Assembly (NCBI GenBank): GCA_009733575.1
Contig: ML769429.1
Span: 62,001 to 126,000, forward strand
DNA: 64,000 nucleotides
Origin: Gymnopus androsaceus JB14
Taxonomy: Eukaryota > Basidiomycota > Agaricomycetes > Agaricales > Omphalotaceae
Direction: 5' to 3'
Part shown: one piece after another, positions 36,426-48,306 of the stretch
Position numbering within the stretch: position 1 is the stretch's first letter
How the letters are laid out: every line of letters begins with the position of its first letter
Notes under the pieces: model-generated
Told to the model about the DNA's origin: nothing
What the model saw: only the letters and a program-made list of their open reading frames with translations
The model's database searches: none
Position numbers and translations under genes: made by a program

Positions 36426-38454
36426 ATGACTGCTAATACATTCAAAACCACCCTTGGTGCCATTATCCTTGGCGTCCCCCTTGCTATCATGTATGTACTA
36501 TCATGAAACATATCTCTGTCCGGTTTACTCGAACTTTCCTTGCAGGTTCTCAGGGGCTCTGATTGTAGAATGCATCATGTATTGGAGGTCCGTGAAGCCA
36601 ACAGACACCTGGCGGATGTCGTGTATCGTAAGTCTATCCGTCGTATCGAAAAGGCTGATTTTTGACTGCCTTGCCACCCAGGTTTCGTCTTTACTGTGCG
36701 CTTTGTCTAACGCTGAAAGTCATAGACCTGATTCATGGAACAGCGCTCTGGACATGTTCCACTCGAGTGTCCTGATGGCCTCCTCCTGGAAATGGTTCAT
36801 TATTGATCAGGGCATGAATAAGGACTTCATTCCAACGTCCGTTTGTCTGTCTTCTTTCGCTTATGCATGCTGATTGCTTTCTTCACATTAGCCCGATGGC
36901 TGTAAGTCTCTTCGTCAATGACAAATTATCTAGCTTACACTCTAAATTGGCGCAGCTCTCAATCCTAATTTCTGTGAGATTCAAATAATTTGGAATTAAT
37001 CATTGCACAATCCTTATCACCCCATATACGAGCAGGGGATATCGATATTAATTGTACATAGGTCCGTACAACCATTCCTTGAAGCAACTTCATCTAATGA
37101 ATGCAGCACAGCATGTATTCGTGGAGAATTTTTCAATGTAAGTACTGTAACATCTCGTGCTTCCCTAATCTAAAGATATATTCCAGTCAGCAAGCATAAG
37201 TACTGGTTGACTGTGCCCATCGTTAGTTCTTTTACTCCTTGGGAGAGACATAACAATCCTATCCATTCCTGACATCAAAATCAGATGGTGCTTGCCGTTC
37301 TTCGATTCGGTATGTTTGGATGCTCTAGTCTTCCCTCCTCCATGGCATTTACCTCCCTGGATATTTAGTCCTAGGTTGCAGTCAGTAACCACCTTCAAAA
37401 TTCGCGCTGTGCCCTCTAATACTCACATCCAAACTCCAGTTTCTTCTGCGCACATGATCCAGTTGAAGAGCTTCGAAAAATTCCGTTACAGTCATGGTTC
37501 AGTGAGTCTACTTTTTCGCAGTGCCTGATTTTGTGAGAGCAATCTATTAGTGGGTCTTTGGTACCGGTGTCGGGCTCACTTGTGTGGTGGATGCTTTGAT
37601 TACGGCGGTCATGATGGTATGATCATTTCACTCTGTTCAATGTTGTTTTTTTTTGACTCGTACTTATCACCGCGTTCTCTCTGCAAGATCATTTTGAGAC
37701 GAAGTCGGGCACAATCTATCAGGTGAGTCTAACTCAAACCAGGCGTCCGTATGTATCACTGATCCTTGTATGCTGTTCAGTTTAGACGGGGTAATCGATT
37801 CCTTGGTCCTTTACACGTTCGAAACTGGTTTGGCCACAGTGTGAGTCATGATTCATCATACCTACTAATCATTTGGCTTAAATCGATTATATTTCAGAAT
37901 CGCGACGCTGGCAATGTTAATTACGGTGAGTTTCTCAAGATCACGATTTCTAAGTATCATAAAATAAACCGTTCTTTCGTACAGTGGCTAGCCATGCGAG
38001 AAAACTTGATCTTTCTAGCTCTACACTTTATTATTGCTAAATGTAAGCTCCCAGAATATACCCTTGCAAGGTAGCTGAACTAATCTCTTCGGATAATCCC
38101 ATAGTGTACGCAAATTCCATCGTAGCCATGTATGGGGTCTCTATCTCGTCACGTCCGAGCAAATCACACTGATGCCATGTAATCAGGCTCAATTATCGCC
38201 CCTCCCTTCGTCAGCGAGCAGGGAACACTGCGTCTAGATCCATTGATGCGGTGGACTTGGATGTTCTCAGGCTGAAGCGCAATGCATCTGGCCAACGCAG
38301 AGGCAGGTTCAACTATTTTGGCAATATGAGGAATCCAATGCACGCATCCTCTGATGATAGCGTAGCTGCGGTGGAGGTGAATGTTACGAAGACGATGCAG
38401 ATGCATGTCGACGGGAACTTGATCGATACTGAGTCAGCTCACAGCCAATACTGA
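36426..38454 (+). CDS. DUF6534-like multi-pass membrane protein, copy B
   Basis: Starts MTANTFKTTLGAIILGVPLA and follows the same exon plan as copy A: FSGALIVECIMYWRSVKPTD, VLDMFHSSVLMASSWKW, HKYWLTVPI, HMIQLKSFEKFRYSHGS, FETGLATV, WLAMRENLIFLALHF, LYANSIVAMLNYRPSLRQR, stop at 38454. All splice sites I checked are GT-AG, including GTATGT at intron 1. Hydrophobic blocks suggest about seven membrane helices with a polar Lys/Asn/Met-rich C-terminal tail. Function unknown. About 5.35 kb separates the starts of the two copies, which lie on the same strand, so they are a tandem pair. This copy looks the better preserved and is the more likely to be functional. Confidence 0.7.
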
Positions 38455-38830
38455 AAGAGCAGAGAATCGAAATTGAATGTAATATACCTACTGTATCTAC
38501 GTTACTATGAATCCTTACTAAATTTTTTCATCTCCTAACGTTACTCGACTGTTTTTTTGTCAAGAAACGATTCAGACACATGTGCTTTACAATTGACGCG
38601 AAAAGACCTGCCTTAAAGTCACGTTGCTCTACTCTCTCTCTTTCTTACCACGACGCCCAAATCTCAAGCTCTTGCGCTGTGTATCGGTCAACTATAGCTA
38701 AGACAAAATGGCTAATATATGAACGGCTGCAGGTCCAGCTCCCTACACCAATATGCGGGTCAAAAGTCATACCGTCTATCTCTCATTCCTCCTGATTTTT
38801 TTTCTTCACTTCCCGTCCAACATCCCAATT
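38455..38830. other. Intergenic, no supported gene
   Basis: Short 3' flank of copy B and 5' flank of the next gene. Parts resemble 33190-33450 downstream of copy A (shared TCTTTC and ACGCG elements), which suggests the duplication also ran downstream, but the match is weak. Confidence 0.35.
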
Positions 38831-39676
38831 ATGTTGATTGAACCTGCTCAACTTATCCTCATTCTCGCCTCAGTTTTCTATGCTGCGTATGCGGTATGTA
38901 CCTCTACAGGCTAACCGAATGTTTACTACGTAGGATCTGGAAGCGCGAGTCAAGATAGCACGAGCCAAGATAACATTTCCTTGATTGAGGCGAGGATCCC
39001 ACTCTCAAGGAAAATTACAGCCAGCTACACGGGTTCGAAGAAATCCAGGGTGGCTGCCAAGAATTCAGAGATTTCGAATTTCTTTCAAGTTGCCTTGAAC
39101 ACTATCCCGCCTCACTCGGGGGTCTACTTTTCGTTGCAAGGGACTGCCGAATGTACGACAAGCAGTGAACCATGTACCGGGTTTGTTGGTATCGTGGATC
39201 CTGCGTAAAATCCTCCTAGGTATTATGGGATGTTGTGGAGTCAAGCGAAAACCATCTTCGAAATCGGAGTACCGGTACCTGAAAGTACGCGAAGTGAGAG
39301 TTTTCTCGATATCGAGCTCATCATTTGCAGGACAAACTCAGAAGGCTTTGGTTGGAGGTATAAGAAACTAGTCTTTTTTGTGGATCCTGGTCTCAACGTT
39401 TGCCAGTTTATTTCAAAGAGTTCTCCGAGACAGAAGGATCCTGAAGAGAAAGGTTTCAATGAACAGACCAATGCCAAGACAATGGTTACTGTGATGTTTT
39501 TGGACTCCAAGGTGCAGCAAAAGTTCGAATTCACGACCTTCGGGCCTTTGGTTAACTATAGGAATGAGTTTCCCTATAAAACACACGTAGGCACCGGAAA
39601 TATTCCACTTCGACATTTATGGTGCCAGTGTTCATTGCCGAGCCCATGCTATTGTAACGGATATGGCGCATATTAG
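38831..39676 (+). CDS. Predicted secreted protein of unknown function
   Basis: The first exon, MLIEPAQLILILASVFYAAYA, looks like a signal peptide and ends at a GTATGT donor. The next exon reads SQDSTSQDNISLIEARIPLS ... FFQVALNTIPPHSGVYFSLQ. After a probable intron near 39174-39218 the last exon reads YYGMLWSQAKTIFEIGVPVP ... FGWRYKKLVFFVDPGLNVCQ to a Cys-rich end (LWCQCSLPSPCYC) and TAG at 39674-39676. I do not recognise a family. A secreted, beta-rich protein of roughly 250 residues is a fair description. The splice pattern in the middle is uncertain. Confidence 0.5.
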
Positions 39677-40580
39677 GTATATCTTATCTACATCCCGACG
39701 GACTCTTATACATTTACTTTTATATTTTGACTTATTACCTCCACCACGTACGCTGTACCTCGTTTATTCGACTATTCCAAGAATAGAAAGAGGTCTACTC
39801 GTATCGGGCTGAGGCCTTACAGCTATGCTCAGGTCGTTGCATATCAAAATAGAGCCCCCCTGTGCTTTCTGTTACGGTTACGAAGGGGAAAAAAGTTATT
39901 TTCTACGGTACGTGGACTGTTGTGCGACGACGATACTGAGTAGTGACATTATTTCCAGAGACAATTGTGCTTACGCCTCCCTCGAATTGATATATACCAA
40001 CTTCCCAGCCATTTGAATCTCTAGAGCTCTGAGCCTGGATCACTTCTACTACTAGTACGTATTCCAAGGCTGTTCTTGTGCGAAAGGCGCGATGGCCTCG
40101 GTGCCAGGTCCTACACAGGTCCCGAAGGTTCGTTATGGCATTAGTCTAAACGAGAGTATACTAAGTACTTTCAATCGATCGCGCGAAGAGTTGTTTTCCC
40201 AAGTAACCAAAGACCTGCCTTAAAGCAGATCTACAGTTACGCTAACCATTACGTGACCCACCAGTATCTCCTTTATCTAAGCCTCTACTTTGCTCAGAAG
40301 TCTTTCCAACTTGGCTTTGGCTTTTGCCTTTTCATTCATTCGAATGATTCACATCGGTTTTGGAATACCGGGACCGGTTGCGTGTTGTTGCCGTGTAAGA
40401 TTCAGCATCACTTACAGTTAGTCGAAAGACTAGCCTTTGGTGCTACCACGCGGTTCGTGCTCCTCCCAGAAGTTTAGCCTCACTACCGATAGATTTGCCT
40501 TGTTCCCGCAACCGACATAATACACTCAACGTCATCCGAGCCTATTCATAAATAAGCCGAGGAACATCGACTCGACGACC
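39677..40580. other. Intergenic, P450 promoter side
   Basis: No supported gene. The last 80 bp before 40581 should hold the P450 core promoter and leader; no clear element is seen. Confidence 0.4.
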
Positions 40581-43293
40581 ATGTCGTCTGCCAACATGAA
40601 CATCCCACCAGGAATCTCTTTCCTCATCAAAAGACTCCCTCAGCTGCTCTCTCCTCCAGCCGTAGCTTTCTTACTCATCTATCTCTACCGCAATTCCTAC
40701 TTGGATAATTATGGACTTGGCAGCGCGCGGGCTGACCATGAGCTATCGACATTGTTCATCGCAATAGTCTACGTCCTCTCATTCCCTGCAGCTTTGACCA
40801 TCAGCGTCGCATATTCAGCAATCGCAAACCGTATAGCTGCCGCTCGTATGGGAGCGGTAATGCTACCTACACCGCCGTTCATGGATGACCCAACGCCAGG
40901 TGGATTGTTGTCTCTTTATCGAGCTATAAAGGGGTTTAAGGGCGGGTATCCAGGTATGTATTTCTGCTATGATTCACTCCCCGAGTCTGGAGCATTGACT
41001 ATATATATATATATCGCTCTTTTTTCAGCCGACGGTTTGGAGAAACGACTGAATACTATCGGCCCTACATTCAATATGAGAGTTCTGTTTACGGACAGGG
41101 TGAGTGAAAGCCTGAGAGCAGGCTTGTTTCCGACTGACGCCGTACTTGCGATAGGTCATCACATTCGAACCCAGCCATATCAAGGCTATTCTAGCTACTC
41201 AGTTTGAGGATTTCGACAAGGGTCAAGACACCGTGTCCACCTTGAAATCGCTTCTAGGATCAGGTGTATTTGCTGTAGATGGTGAGCATATTCATAACTC
41301 GTTCTAAATCAACCCCGATTTACGAATCTTCATCGTAGGGGAACTATGGAAGTACGAGCACTACGCTTGATCCCTCATTATCGTTGTGCTTATCATCTTC
41401 TCCCTTTCCTCAATTTCATCCAGATTCCACCGAAGCATTACCCGCCCATTCTTCACCAAAGACCGAATTACCCATTTTGACATCTTTGACCGCCATGCAG
41501 ACGTGGCGATTGGGAAGATGAAGGAGAGATTTAAGGAGGGGTATGCAGTCGATTTTCAGGTATGAGTTCGCTACCCTCCCAGCTCCCGCTCCCGTACCCG
41601 ATATCTGCATTCTTTCCTTTTACTAATCTTATCTGTGTACAGGACGTCGTCTCCAGATTCACCCTAGACTCCGCAACCGAGTTTCTGTTTGGACACGACA
41701 TCGGGACGCTCTCTGATCCTCTTCCGCACCCGTTCTTCCATGCATCGTTGTCCAATGATGCCGGATCTCCCGAGACCCAAACCTTCAGCGCGCGCTTCTC
41801 CCATGCCTTCAACGATGCACAAGCCTCCACCGCCTTCCGCACCCGTTTTGGTGAGATGTGGCCTTTGATTGAGTTTTGGAAGGATAAGACGAAGGAGAAG
41901 ATCACGCCCGTGCATGAGTTTTTAGAGCCGATTATAAAGGAGGGAGTGAGGAGGGTACAGGCATCCAAGGCGAGAGCAAGGGAGGGGGAGAAGGAGGAGG
42001 AGACGGAAATTGTGTTGGATCATTTAGTTAACTATATCCAAGGTAAGAGGTTTTACTTTTCGACTGATCGCCAACTCAATTCAATCTAGACCCCATCCTC
42101 CTCCGCGATGAAATTCTCAACCTTGCAGTAGCAGGACGTGATACTGTAAGCTTTCTGCCCTTCATTCTGCTCCTCCCTCGCTAACGCACCCATCTCGACG
42201 TAGACGGCAAGCCTCCTAACACTCACCATCTACATGCTTTCTCAACATCCCGAAATCCTTCGTCGATTACGGGAGGAAATATTGAGCACAATCGGACCGA
42301 GCAGGAGACCGACGTATGATGATATGAGGGATATGAAGTATTTGAGGGCGGTGCTTAATGGTGAGTATCGTATACCCTCCCTATTCTGTTATTTGGAATC
42401 TGATGCTCTTTTATTTCCTGATGTATAGAGACACTGAGATTGTACCCTGTTGTGTAAGTCGCTGTATATATACATATACTGATACGATTCTGATACTTTA
42501 CGCTTATCTAGGCCATTCAATATGAGGTATGTACTAGCATTGCACATGTTCAAAGCTATCCAAGTCAACCCTGATCTTTCACTCGCTTTCTCCAGGAAAT
42601 CAAATAAAAACACGACCTTACCACCTATCAACCCAGGCGACAAGCCCATCTTTGTACCGGCTGGTACAAGGTGATGTTCTCCAAATCTTTATGCGCTGTA
42701 ATCACTCAAGCCCATCCCGTAGATGCATTTATAGCGTATTCGTCATGCACCGTCGCGAGGATTTGTGGGGTCCAGATGGTAGGTATACGTGGGCTCCTTT
42801 GAAAGCTAAGTACTAACGACTGAATATTCTGACTTTTCGCAGCTTTAACCTTCGATCCAGACCGTTTCCTGGATCACCGGCTTCACAAATATCTTACCCC
42901 GAACCCATTCATCTTCCTCCCTTTCAATGCGGGACCGAGAATCTGTCTTGGGCAGCAGGTTAGTACCGAGTTCCTCATTGTTGTTCCCTGATCATGTCTC
43001 TCTCTCAGTTCGCCTACAATGAAAGTTCCTTCTTCCTTGTCCGGCTTTTACAACACTTTTCCACCATCGAGCTCTCGGAAGAGAGCCAGCCTCCGACGTC
43101 GAGGCCACCCAAGAGCTGGCAGGAGGAGGGAGGTATCAAAGCTACGGAAAAGATAATGCTTCGGTCGCATCTGACGATGTATGTTGCAGTGAGTAATAGT
43201 TAAAGGCTGATTTTCTGGCGGCGACTGATTCTTGATGCTTAGGAGGGACTGTGGTTGAAGATGGGCGAGGCTCCTGCCGTTGAAGATATATGA
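40581..43293 (+). CDS. Cytochrome P450, CYP63-like
   Basis: Starts [20 protein letters not shown] with N-terminal membrane segments ([29 protein letters not shown]). Landmarks in order: [73 protein letters not shown]-helix [23 protein letters not shown]-helix [28 protein letters not shown], heme loop [12 protein letters not shown], then [15 protein letters not shown] and stop TGA 43291-43293. All catalytic signatures are intact. About twelve GT-AG introns; several exons are tiny around 42430-42530 (ETLRLYPVV, then PFNM). Likely an ER-bound monooxygenase of broad alkyl/xenobiotic hydroxylation type by family analogy. It is on the opposite strand to the first P450 copy 15 kb away. Confidence 0.85.
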
Positions 43294-43804
43294 CAAGAAT
43301 GGATAAAGGAATATAAATTGTTAATCACCCTATTCATCATGTACAGTATTAGTTTTTTGAAAGTCGACTCTTCGAAATCAATGAACAGTTTTGTTTTGTC
43401 TCACTCACATTCAGCCTTTAGTGAGTGACCTACGACCGAATGTAACGTGTCTGTCCAGAAACTTCTTTCGGGCACGCCACTATAGTATGTGCATGTCGAC
43501 TGGAATTACTGATTTTGCAAGGTTCTTTAGATAGATAGATGGATTACACGTCACGATCTCAAGACGTTGCATCCGAAAGAGGAGTCTGTATTCGGATTAA
43601 ACTGCATATACGCATTGCTGGGATTCCTAATTCTGTGAATTTTTTTTTTGTTGCGCAATTGTTGCGGGTACGCGGTGATTATCAGGCACCGAAATAAAAC
43701 TGAGCGCCTTTCTCTTGACGGTTGACCACCACCGCATGATGCTGGAGCACTATCTCTTAGGCTCTGCTTTGCCTTTACTTATTATCTCCCTTCGAGAGTG
43801 TAAT
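43294..43804. other. Intergenic, no supported gene
   Basis: 3' flank of the P450 gene. A T-run at 43641-43650. Nothing else is supported. Confidence 0.4.
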
Positions 43805-44175
43805 TAAGATGTGGCTGTCGAGGTGTTGCGGCTGGATCACAAGAAAACCTTGCGCGCGCCCCAAGGGCAACATTATTCATAATTCGATTATGGGAAAAAA
43901 AACAAGAGCCTCTTCCTGGTGTGCTAGACTAATGGATGTACTCGAACTTAGAGGCACTGTGACTGCCATCCAATATATTCTCCAAGGCTGTCGTACTCTG
44001 CGGAGGCATAGACTCGAACGGGTAAGGAAAATGCCAATAAGGAGCCATGTTGTGGCCATTGAAACTCAATGCCCTGATGTTCCAACGTGGTCAGAAGAAC
44101 ATACAAGGCAAGGAGATATATGATTTGTGGAAATGCCAGTTGCAAAAGAAATTCTGGGCTCGGAGGTAACACCAT
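43805..44175 (-). pseudogene. P450 first-exon copy (left inverted arm)
   Basis: On the minus strand an ATG at 44175 opens MVLPPSPEFLLQLAFPQIIY, which aligns with the N-terminus of the CYP63-like gene at 27978 ([18 protein letters not shown]). Further on the homologous frame switches (TWLLIGIFLTR, then IYWMAVTVPLSSS), so the exon is broken. Downstream on this strand comes a poly-T tract, CATAATCGAATTATG and ATGTTGCCCTTGGGG. The segment 43805-43985 is repeated in inverted orientation at about 45750-46220. No other P450 exons follow on this strand. Confidence 0.6.
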
Positions 44176-44554
44176 GAATGAAATTCCAAGGATGTACTGG
44201 GAACAGTTTGAGCAAGGTTAGATGCAGATGAGAGTTTGAAGAGAGAAATATCTTTTCACAGACAATGCAGCTGTGAGAACCAATGCACAAAATGGATCTT
44301 GAACTGATGTATCCTGAATGTCTCGCACCTAGATGTAAGTGGAGACCAAATGTGACCACCTGGGGTAACCATGCTGTAAGGTGGGTCTGGACAGTAGTAT
44401 CAGTGTTGTACAGAACAGTACAAGTCTTGGAGATGCAAGGAACAGTGTATGGGCCACCTGATGACGTAATCAGGAGGAATTGGGTGGTATTGTGGTCCAA
44501 TAACCAGAAGTGAGTGGAAGGGGATGGAATATGGATGAAGGGGTGGTCCAAAAG

Positions 44555-44690
44555 GGTGTAATATGTCCAAATATGGATAATGTGGGTGAAATACAGCAAA
44601 TGTGGATGGAAATAGGGTGGAAGCGGACAGAAATAGCGTGGGAGCGGATCAAATAGGGTGAAAGCAGATGGTGCCAGAGGTTCTAGAGGT
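44555..44690. repeat. Degenerate about 20-bp minisatellite
   Basis: Tandem units of the type GGAAATAGNGTGGGAGCGGA alternate with GGAATAGGGTGAAAGCGGAT. The same array is seen more fully at 49088-49262. Confidence 0.6.
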
Positions 44691-45232
44691 AGCAAAACCC
44701 AAATAGGAAGCTCCCAAGGAGCTTTGGTTGTAAAGTTGTAAACAGAGATAGAAGACAGTGAGCTCCAGACATAGATTTGGGATCTACAGATGGAGCCTTG
44801 CAGTCAATGCAGATGACAGTGGGCCTTCAAATGGAGCTTGGAAGGCACAGCTGGTTGGAACAGGCAAAACAGAGAGACAGAGATGGACAGCAAACAGAAT
44901 AGATTTAGAAACCAGAAAACAATGGTAACAGTGGTAATCACAGACTAGGGTACATGGACTCAGGGTGTCTACTTATATACTGTAGGGTGACTGTGGAAGT
45001 TGTCAGGAGGGCCTGATGGATGGTTATCAAGTGCGGAAGGCACCCAGAAGGCAGGATAAATGGTAATCACATGTAGAAAGTGCCCGGCATGCAGGATAAA
45101 TGGTAAATAAGCATGGAAAGCACCCACAATTTAGGTAATGAGTGTGGGAAGTATCCATGAATGGTAAACAAGTGTGGGAAACATCAGCAGGTGGTTACCG
45201 GGTGCAGGGAATGTCTGGAAATGAGCCAAGGC
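44690..45232. repeat. Direct repeat copy A
   Basis: Starts GGTAGCAAAACCCAAATAGG and ends at GAAATGAGCCAAGG. It is repeated in the same orientation at 49274-49797 with roughly 90 percent identity by eye. Inside are spaced motifs such as GGATAAATGGTAA and AAGTGTGGGAA. No open frame of note. Its position on both sides of an internal segment is LTR-like, but I see no clear TG...CA ends. Confidence 0.6.
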
Positions 45233-45739
45233 CTGACAGCAGCTGTATAAATTGGAGTAGTAAATGCTATGTGCTCTTTCATATATGTAAATAACACCTT
45301 ATCTCACCCTCTAGAGCTTGTTGAACCACCATGATCATAAAAACAGATTTTCCAAGATATGATTTGTCTAAAACCTAGTAACAGACTAAATGAGTAGGTA
45401 AGGTAATTGAAGTGAAGAGAGGTGCTTACCATATTAAGCCACAGAGAGGGAAGAGTGGTTAAATGGGTAGCTGAAACGGTATCCTTGGAAACTGATATAA
45501 TTCTGGTAAACCATGAATGCATCCATCAAATGGCATACAAATCAGGAGAAATACTCAGAAAAGCTAGTCAAACCAGGTTCAATGCCAAAGCCAAGGGAAA
45601 TTACTTGAAGGTGAACTGAAATAAAAAGTGCAAGGAAACCACTACACCAACAACATGATTTTATTTTCCTGTTTGGTTTCTATATTTACCTTGTATTTAC
45701 CTGTTCAAGTGCTTGTAGAGAGTGAAAACTGGAAGGGCT

Positions 45740-46225
45740 AGTGCAACAGGGTGCAACAGCATTGTAGAATATATTGGATGGCTGTTCCAGTGCCACTAAT
45801 TTTGAGCACATTCATTTGCACACCAGGAAGAGACTCTTGACTGTCCGTTTTTTTTTCCCATAATTGAATTATGAATAATGTTGCCCTTGGGGGTCTTCTT
45901 GTGATCTATGTCGGAGTTTTAAAATTGCGCTTATAAGCGGGCCCTGATTATGCGATTATGCCGCTTATAACTTAGAGGTCCGCGGCAGATTATGGAGGTT
46001 TATAACTGGATTACGGGGGTTTATAATCGCCAATAACTCGGCCCTGCCAAATTATGGACCGGTTTTTCCACGGTAATCGCCCTGTAACCGCTTATAAACC
46101 AATCACGACCTCTCAGTTATAAGCGGGGTTTTGATTATGGGGCTTATAAGCGCTTAGGGCCGGTTAGGATCATTTTTCAAAAGTTCCGACATAGCCACAA
46201 CACCTTGACAGCCACATCTTGATCA
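45740..46225 (+). pseudogene. P450 first-exon fragment (right inverted arm), interrupted
   Basis: Plus-strand sequence from about 45760 (GAATATATTGGATGGCTG) matches the reverse complement of the left arm at 43985-43805. It includes the ACACCAGGAAGAG block, a long T tract, ATAATGTTGCCCTTGGG and, after the inserted element at 45909-46191, CCTTGACAGCCACATCTTGA. It starts inside the exon, so the first part of the P450 reading frame is missing. Confidence 0.55.
45909..46191. mobile_element. 283-bp TIR element with TA target duplication
   Basis: Ends are TGTCGGAG and CTCCGACA-like (right end TTCCGACA), flanked by TA at 45907-45908 and 46192-46193. Removing the element and one TA restores the sequence seen uninterrupted in the left arm at about 43828-43840 (GGCTGGATCACAAG). 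The interior carries several copies of CTTATAAGCG and its complement. The TA duplication points to a Tc1/mariner-like mobiliser; the element is too short to encode one. Confidence 0.75.
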
Positions 46226-47720
46226 TGTTCTTGAAAGGCTCAATTGTCCAACAACGACAAGAGTGCTGGTTCTTTGGATGAGGATGATGATGATAACAAG
46301 AGTCCAAACACAGCTGACAATGCCTTTATTAATGACCATGAGGAGGATGAAGAATCCGGTAATGACAAGGCATAAATCTAATTGAATAATGTTCAAACTA
46401 ATAAAATTTATAGGAACCTCTTCCTGTCACACAAGGAGCCTTGGAAGTTTTAACTGAGAAAGTGTGTACTTTTACTATATTGCTTCAAAGACCCTAAGCA
46501 CATTTATTTTCTTAATCTCTAGGCCAGGACACAGGTAAACTGTTTTTATTACTTTCAGGTTGATGATATTTTATAATAAAAGAATATTCAGACACAAGTA
46601 CTGGTTCCAGCCTCCTCTGACCCTGCTGCTGTATGTTTTACTTGTTTAATTTCTACTATGCATAGATGCTAATTAAAATGATTTTTTAGCCCACTGAAAA
46701 GGAGCAAGAACATGCAAGCATAATATTTGATTTTTGTTATCAACTTGAGTTAATACCGGATATTGTAGTGGGCTCAAGTCAAGCAAGGGAAACGGGCAGT
46801 GCACAATAAAAGTCCATCCGCTGACTTGGTTCAGAAAGAAGAAACCGTTGCCAAGAAGATTACCAACAAGGCAATTCATAGAATTATGCTCAGAGATCTT
46901 CAAGATGGTCAACAAAGTGATCAGGGAGGATTTGAAGCTGCAAGTCAGATTGCTTTATCATATAGACTAATATTGAATATATTTCTTTAGGATAGCTCTC
47001 GCAGCAAGGCATCTGCAATGGAAGAACAGGTCAAAGAGGAACAGCAAATTCTCCTTGAAAATGCTACCTTTAGCAAGGTCAAAGGCTACACCAAGCAGAT
47101 AACTGCTGGAGACAAGATTTCAGACAGGTATTTTCTTGGGTATTCCATTGTCAATGTTGTCTTGGATTCCTTTGGTGCTGCTGAGAGCACACTAAAGGAA
47201 AAAGGAGCCACTGTTCTCCGAGTTTTGGACGAAAAACTTGCCAAGAAATATGCTCTGAATTGGGGCACAAAAATCTACAACCGCGATAAAGAGTACGCAA
47301 TATTGTATGCTATTCCTGGAGGCGCTCTCCAGACTGGGGGATTCCAAAAACATCCTCTGCTCAAATTCCTAAGGTGAAAAAAGTCCAGGTGCTAGTCAAA
47401 TGACAGTGATTCTTCTTGCTGGGCAACATCGTAAACTGGCAAAGAAGATTCAGCTCAGTGATACCCTGAAATTATACCATGCAATGGTACAGGTCATGAG
47501 TCTTAAAGGTCCAGGAAACATGAGTGCAGAGGAGATGGCAATGTTTGCAGAAAGTGATAAAAAAATCAAGCAGTATGGTGTGTGGGCCACAAAATGGTAT
47601 GACATTGGTATGTCTATTTTTTTTTAAATTTCTTTGCAACAATTATGTTTTATTCTGTTCACATGGTAAATTGAATCTAATAAATTGTTCTTTAGACCTC
47701 ATGTGCAAAGATGGTGCTTG
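46226..47720 (+). pseudogene. Multi-exon coding region of an unidentified mobile element, copy 1
   Basis: Open pieces in sequence: an acidic block (DEDDDDNKSPNTADNAFIND, near 46280-46340), PTEKEQEHASIIF, KRAVHNKSPSADLVQKEETV, AIHRIMLRDLQDGQQSDQGG, then a longer exon 47018-47377 (EEQVKEEQQILLENATF ... LNWGTKIYNRDKEYAILYA). A further exon follows at 47400-47627 (MTVILLAGQHRKLAKKIQLS ... YGVWATKWYDI). GT-AG borders can be placed between most. I do not recognise a domain. The first part (46280-46990) recurs inverted at 50930-51750 with about 10 percent divergence and separate lesions, so this is a repeated element rather than a single-copy host gene. Confidence 0.5.
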
Positions 47721-47775
47721 AGGTATTACATTCATTGAGCTTGCTGCAAACCAACATGCTCAATAGACCACTGAT

Positions 47776-48306
47776 ATGGAGGAGCACATCATGGCCAATT
47801 TGATGTATGCTTTATTCCAGACAAATACACCTCAGCTACGTCAATTGGCTTTCAAAATGATGGCACTATATTCCAACAAAGTCCCCAAACTGAAGGCTAT
47901 CATTGATAAAACCCAATATATCATTGATAATTATGCTGAGCTTACAGCTAGTCCTTACCTACACTCGCCTATCCAGACTAGTATACTTGAAAAGTCTATC
48001 CACGTCCTCTGGCCCATCATGCACCACTTTCTATTCATTGTTCAAGGATACTATTTCTTTCTGGTAGACAGTGCTGTCAAGTTGCCAGTGACAGAAGCAC
48101 CATTGGTTCAACTGTTGAAGGGGTTTCAACTGGCATTGAAACAGAAATCAATTGCCAGGTACCTCTTACCAAGCTCTGGAGCTATAACAATGATGCATTG
48201 GACAATGCATTTATTAACTTCACATGGCATCCATTCAAGTACAGAGGGCGTGGTGTACAGCCTGGGATTACACAACTGGTACATCGCTTTCTGGATGAAG
48301 TTGTAG
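47776..48306 (+). CDS. Unidentified element-encoded ORF (in left palindrome arm)
   Basis: 176 residues, from MEEHIMANLMYALFQTNTPQ through MMALYSNKVPKLKAIIDKT, HVLWPIMHHFLFIVQGYYFF and LVQLLKGFQLALKQKS. It is leucine-rich and helical. I do not recognise it. The identical protein is encoded on the minus strand in the mirror arm, where it reads through the loop to 256 residues. It follows the element exons at 46226-47720 on the same strand, so it may be their continuation. Confidence 0.4.
   Translation: MEEHIMANLMYALFQTNTPQLRQLAFKMMALYSNKVPKLKAIIDKTQYIIDNYAELTASPYLHSPIQTSILEKSIHVLWPIMHHFLFIVQGYYFFLVDSAVKLPVTEAPLVQLLKGFQLALKQKSIARYLLPSSGAITMMHWTMHLLTSHGIHSSTEGVVYSLGLHNWYIAFWMKL

Noticed and set aside
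43805..46225. A 2.4-kb transposon with about 100-bp terminal inverted repeats
   Set aside because: The arms include P450 exon sequence and no matching target duplication is seen at the outer ends, so inverted duplication is the safer description.
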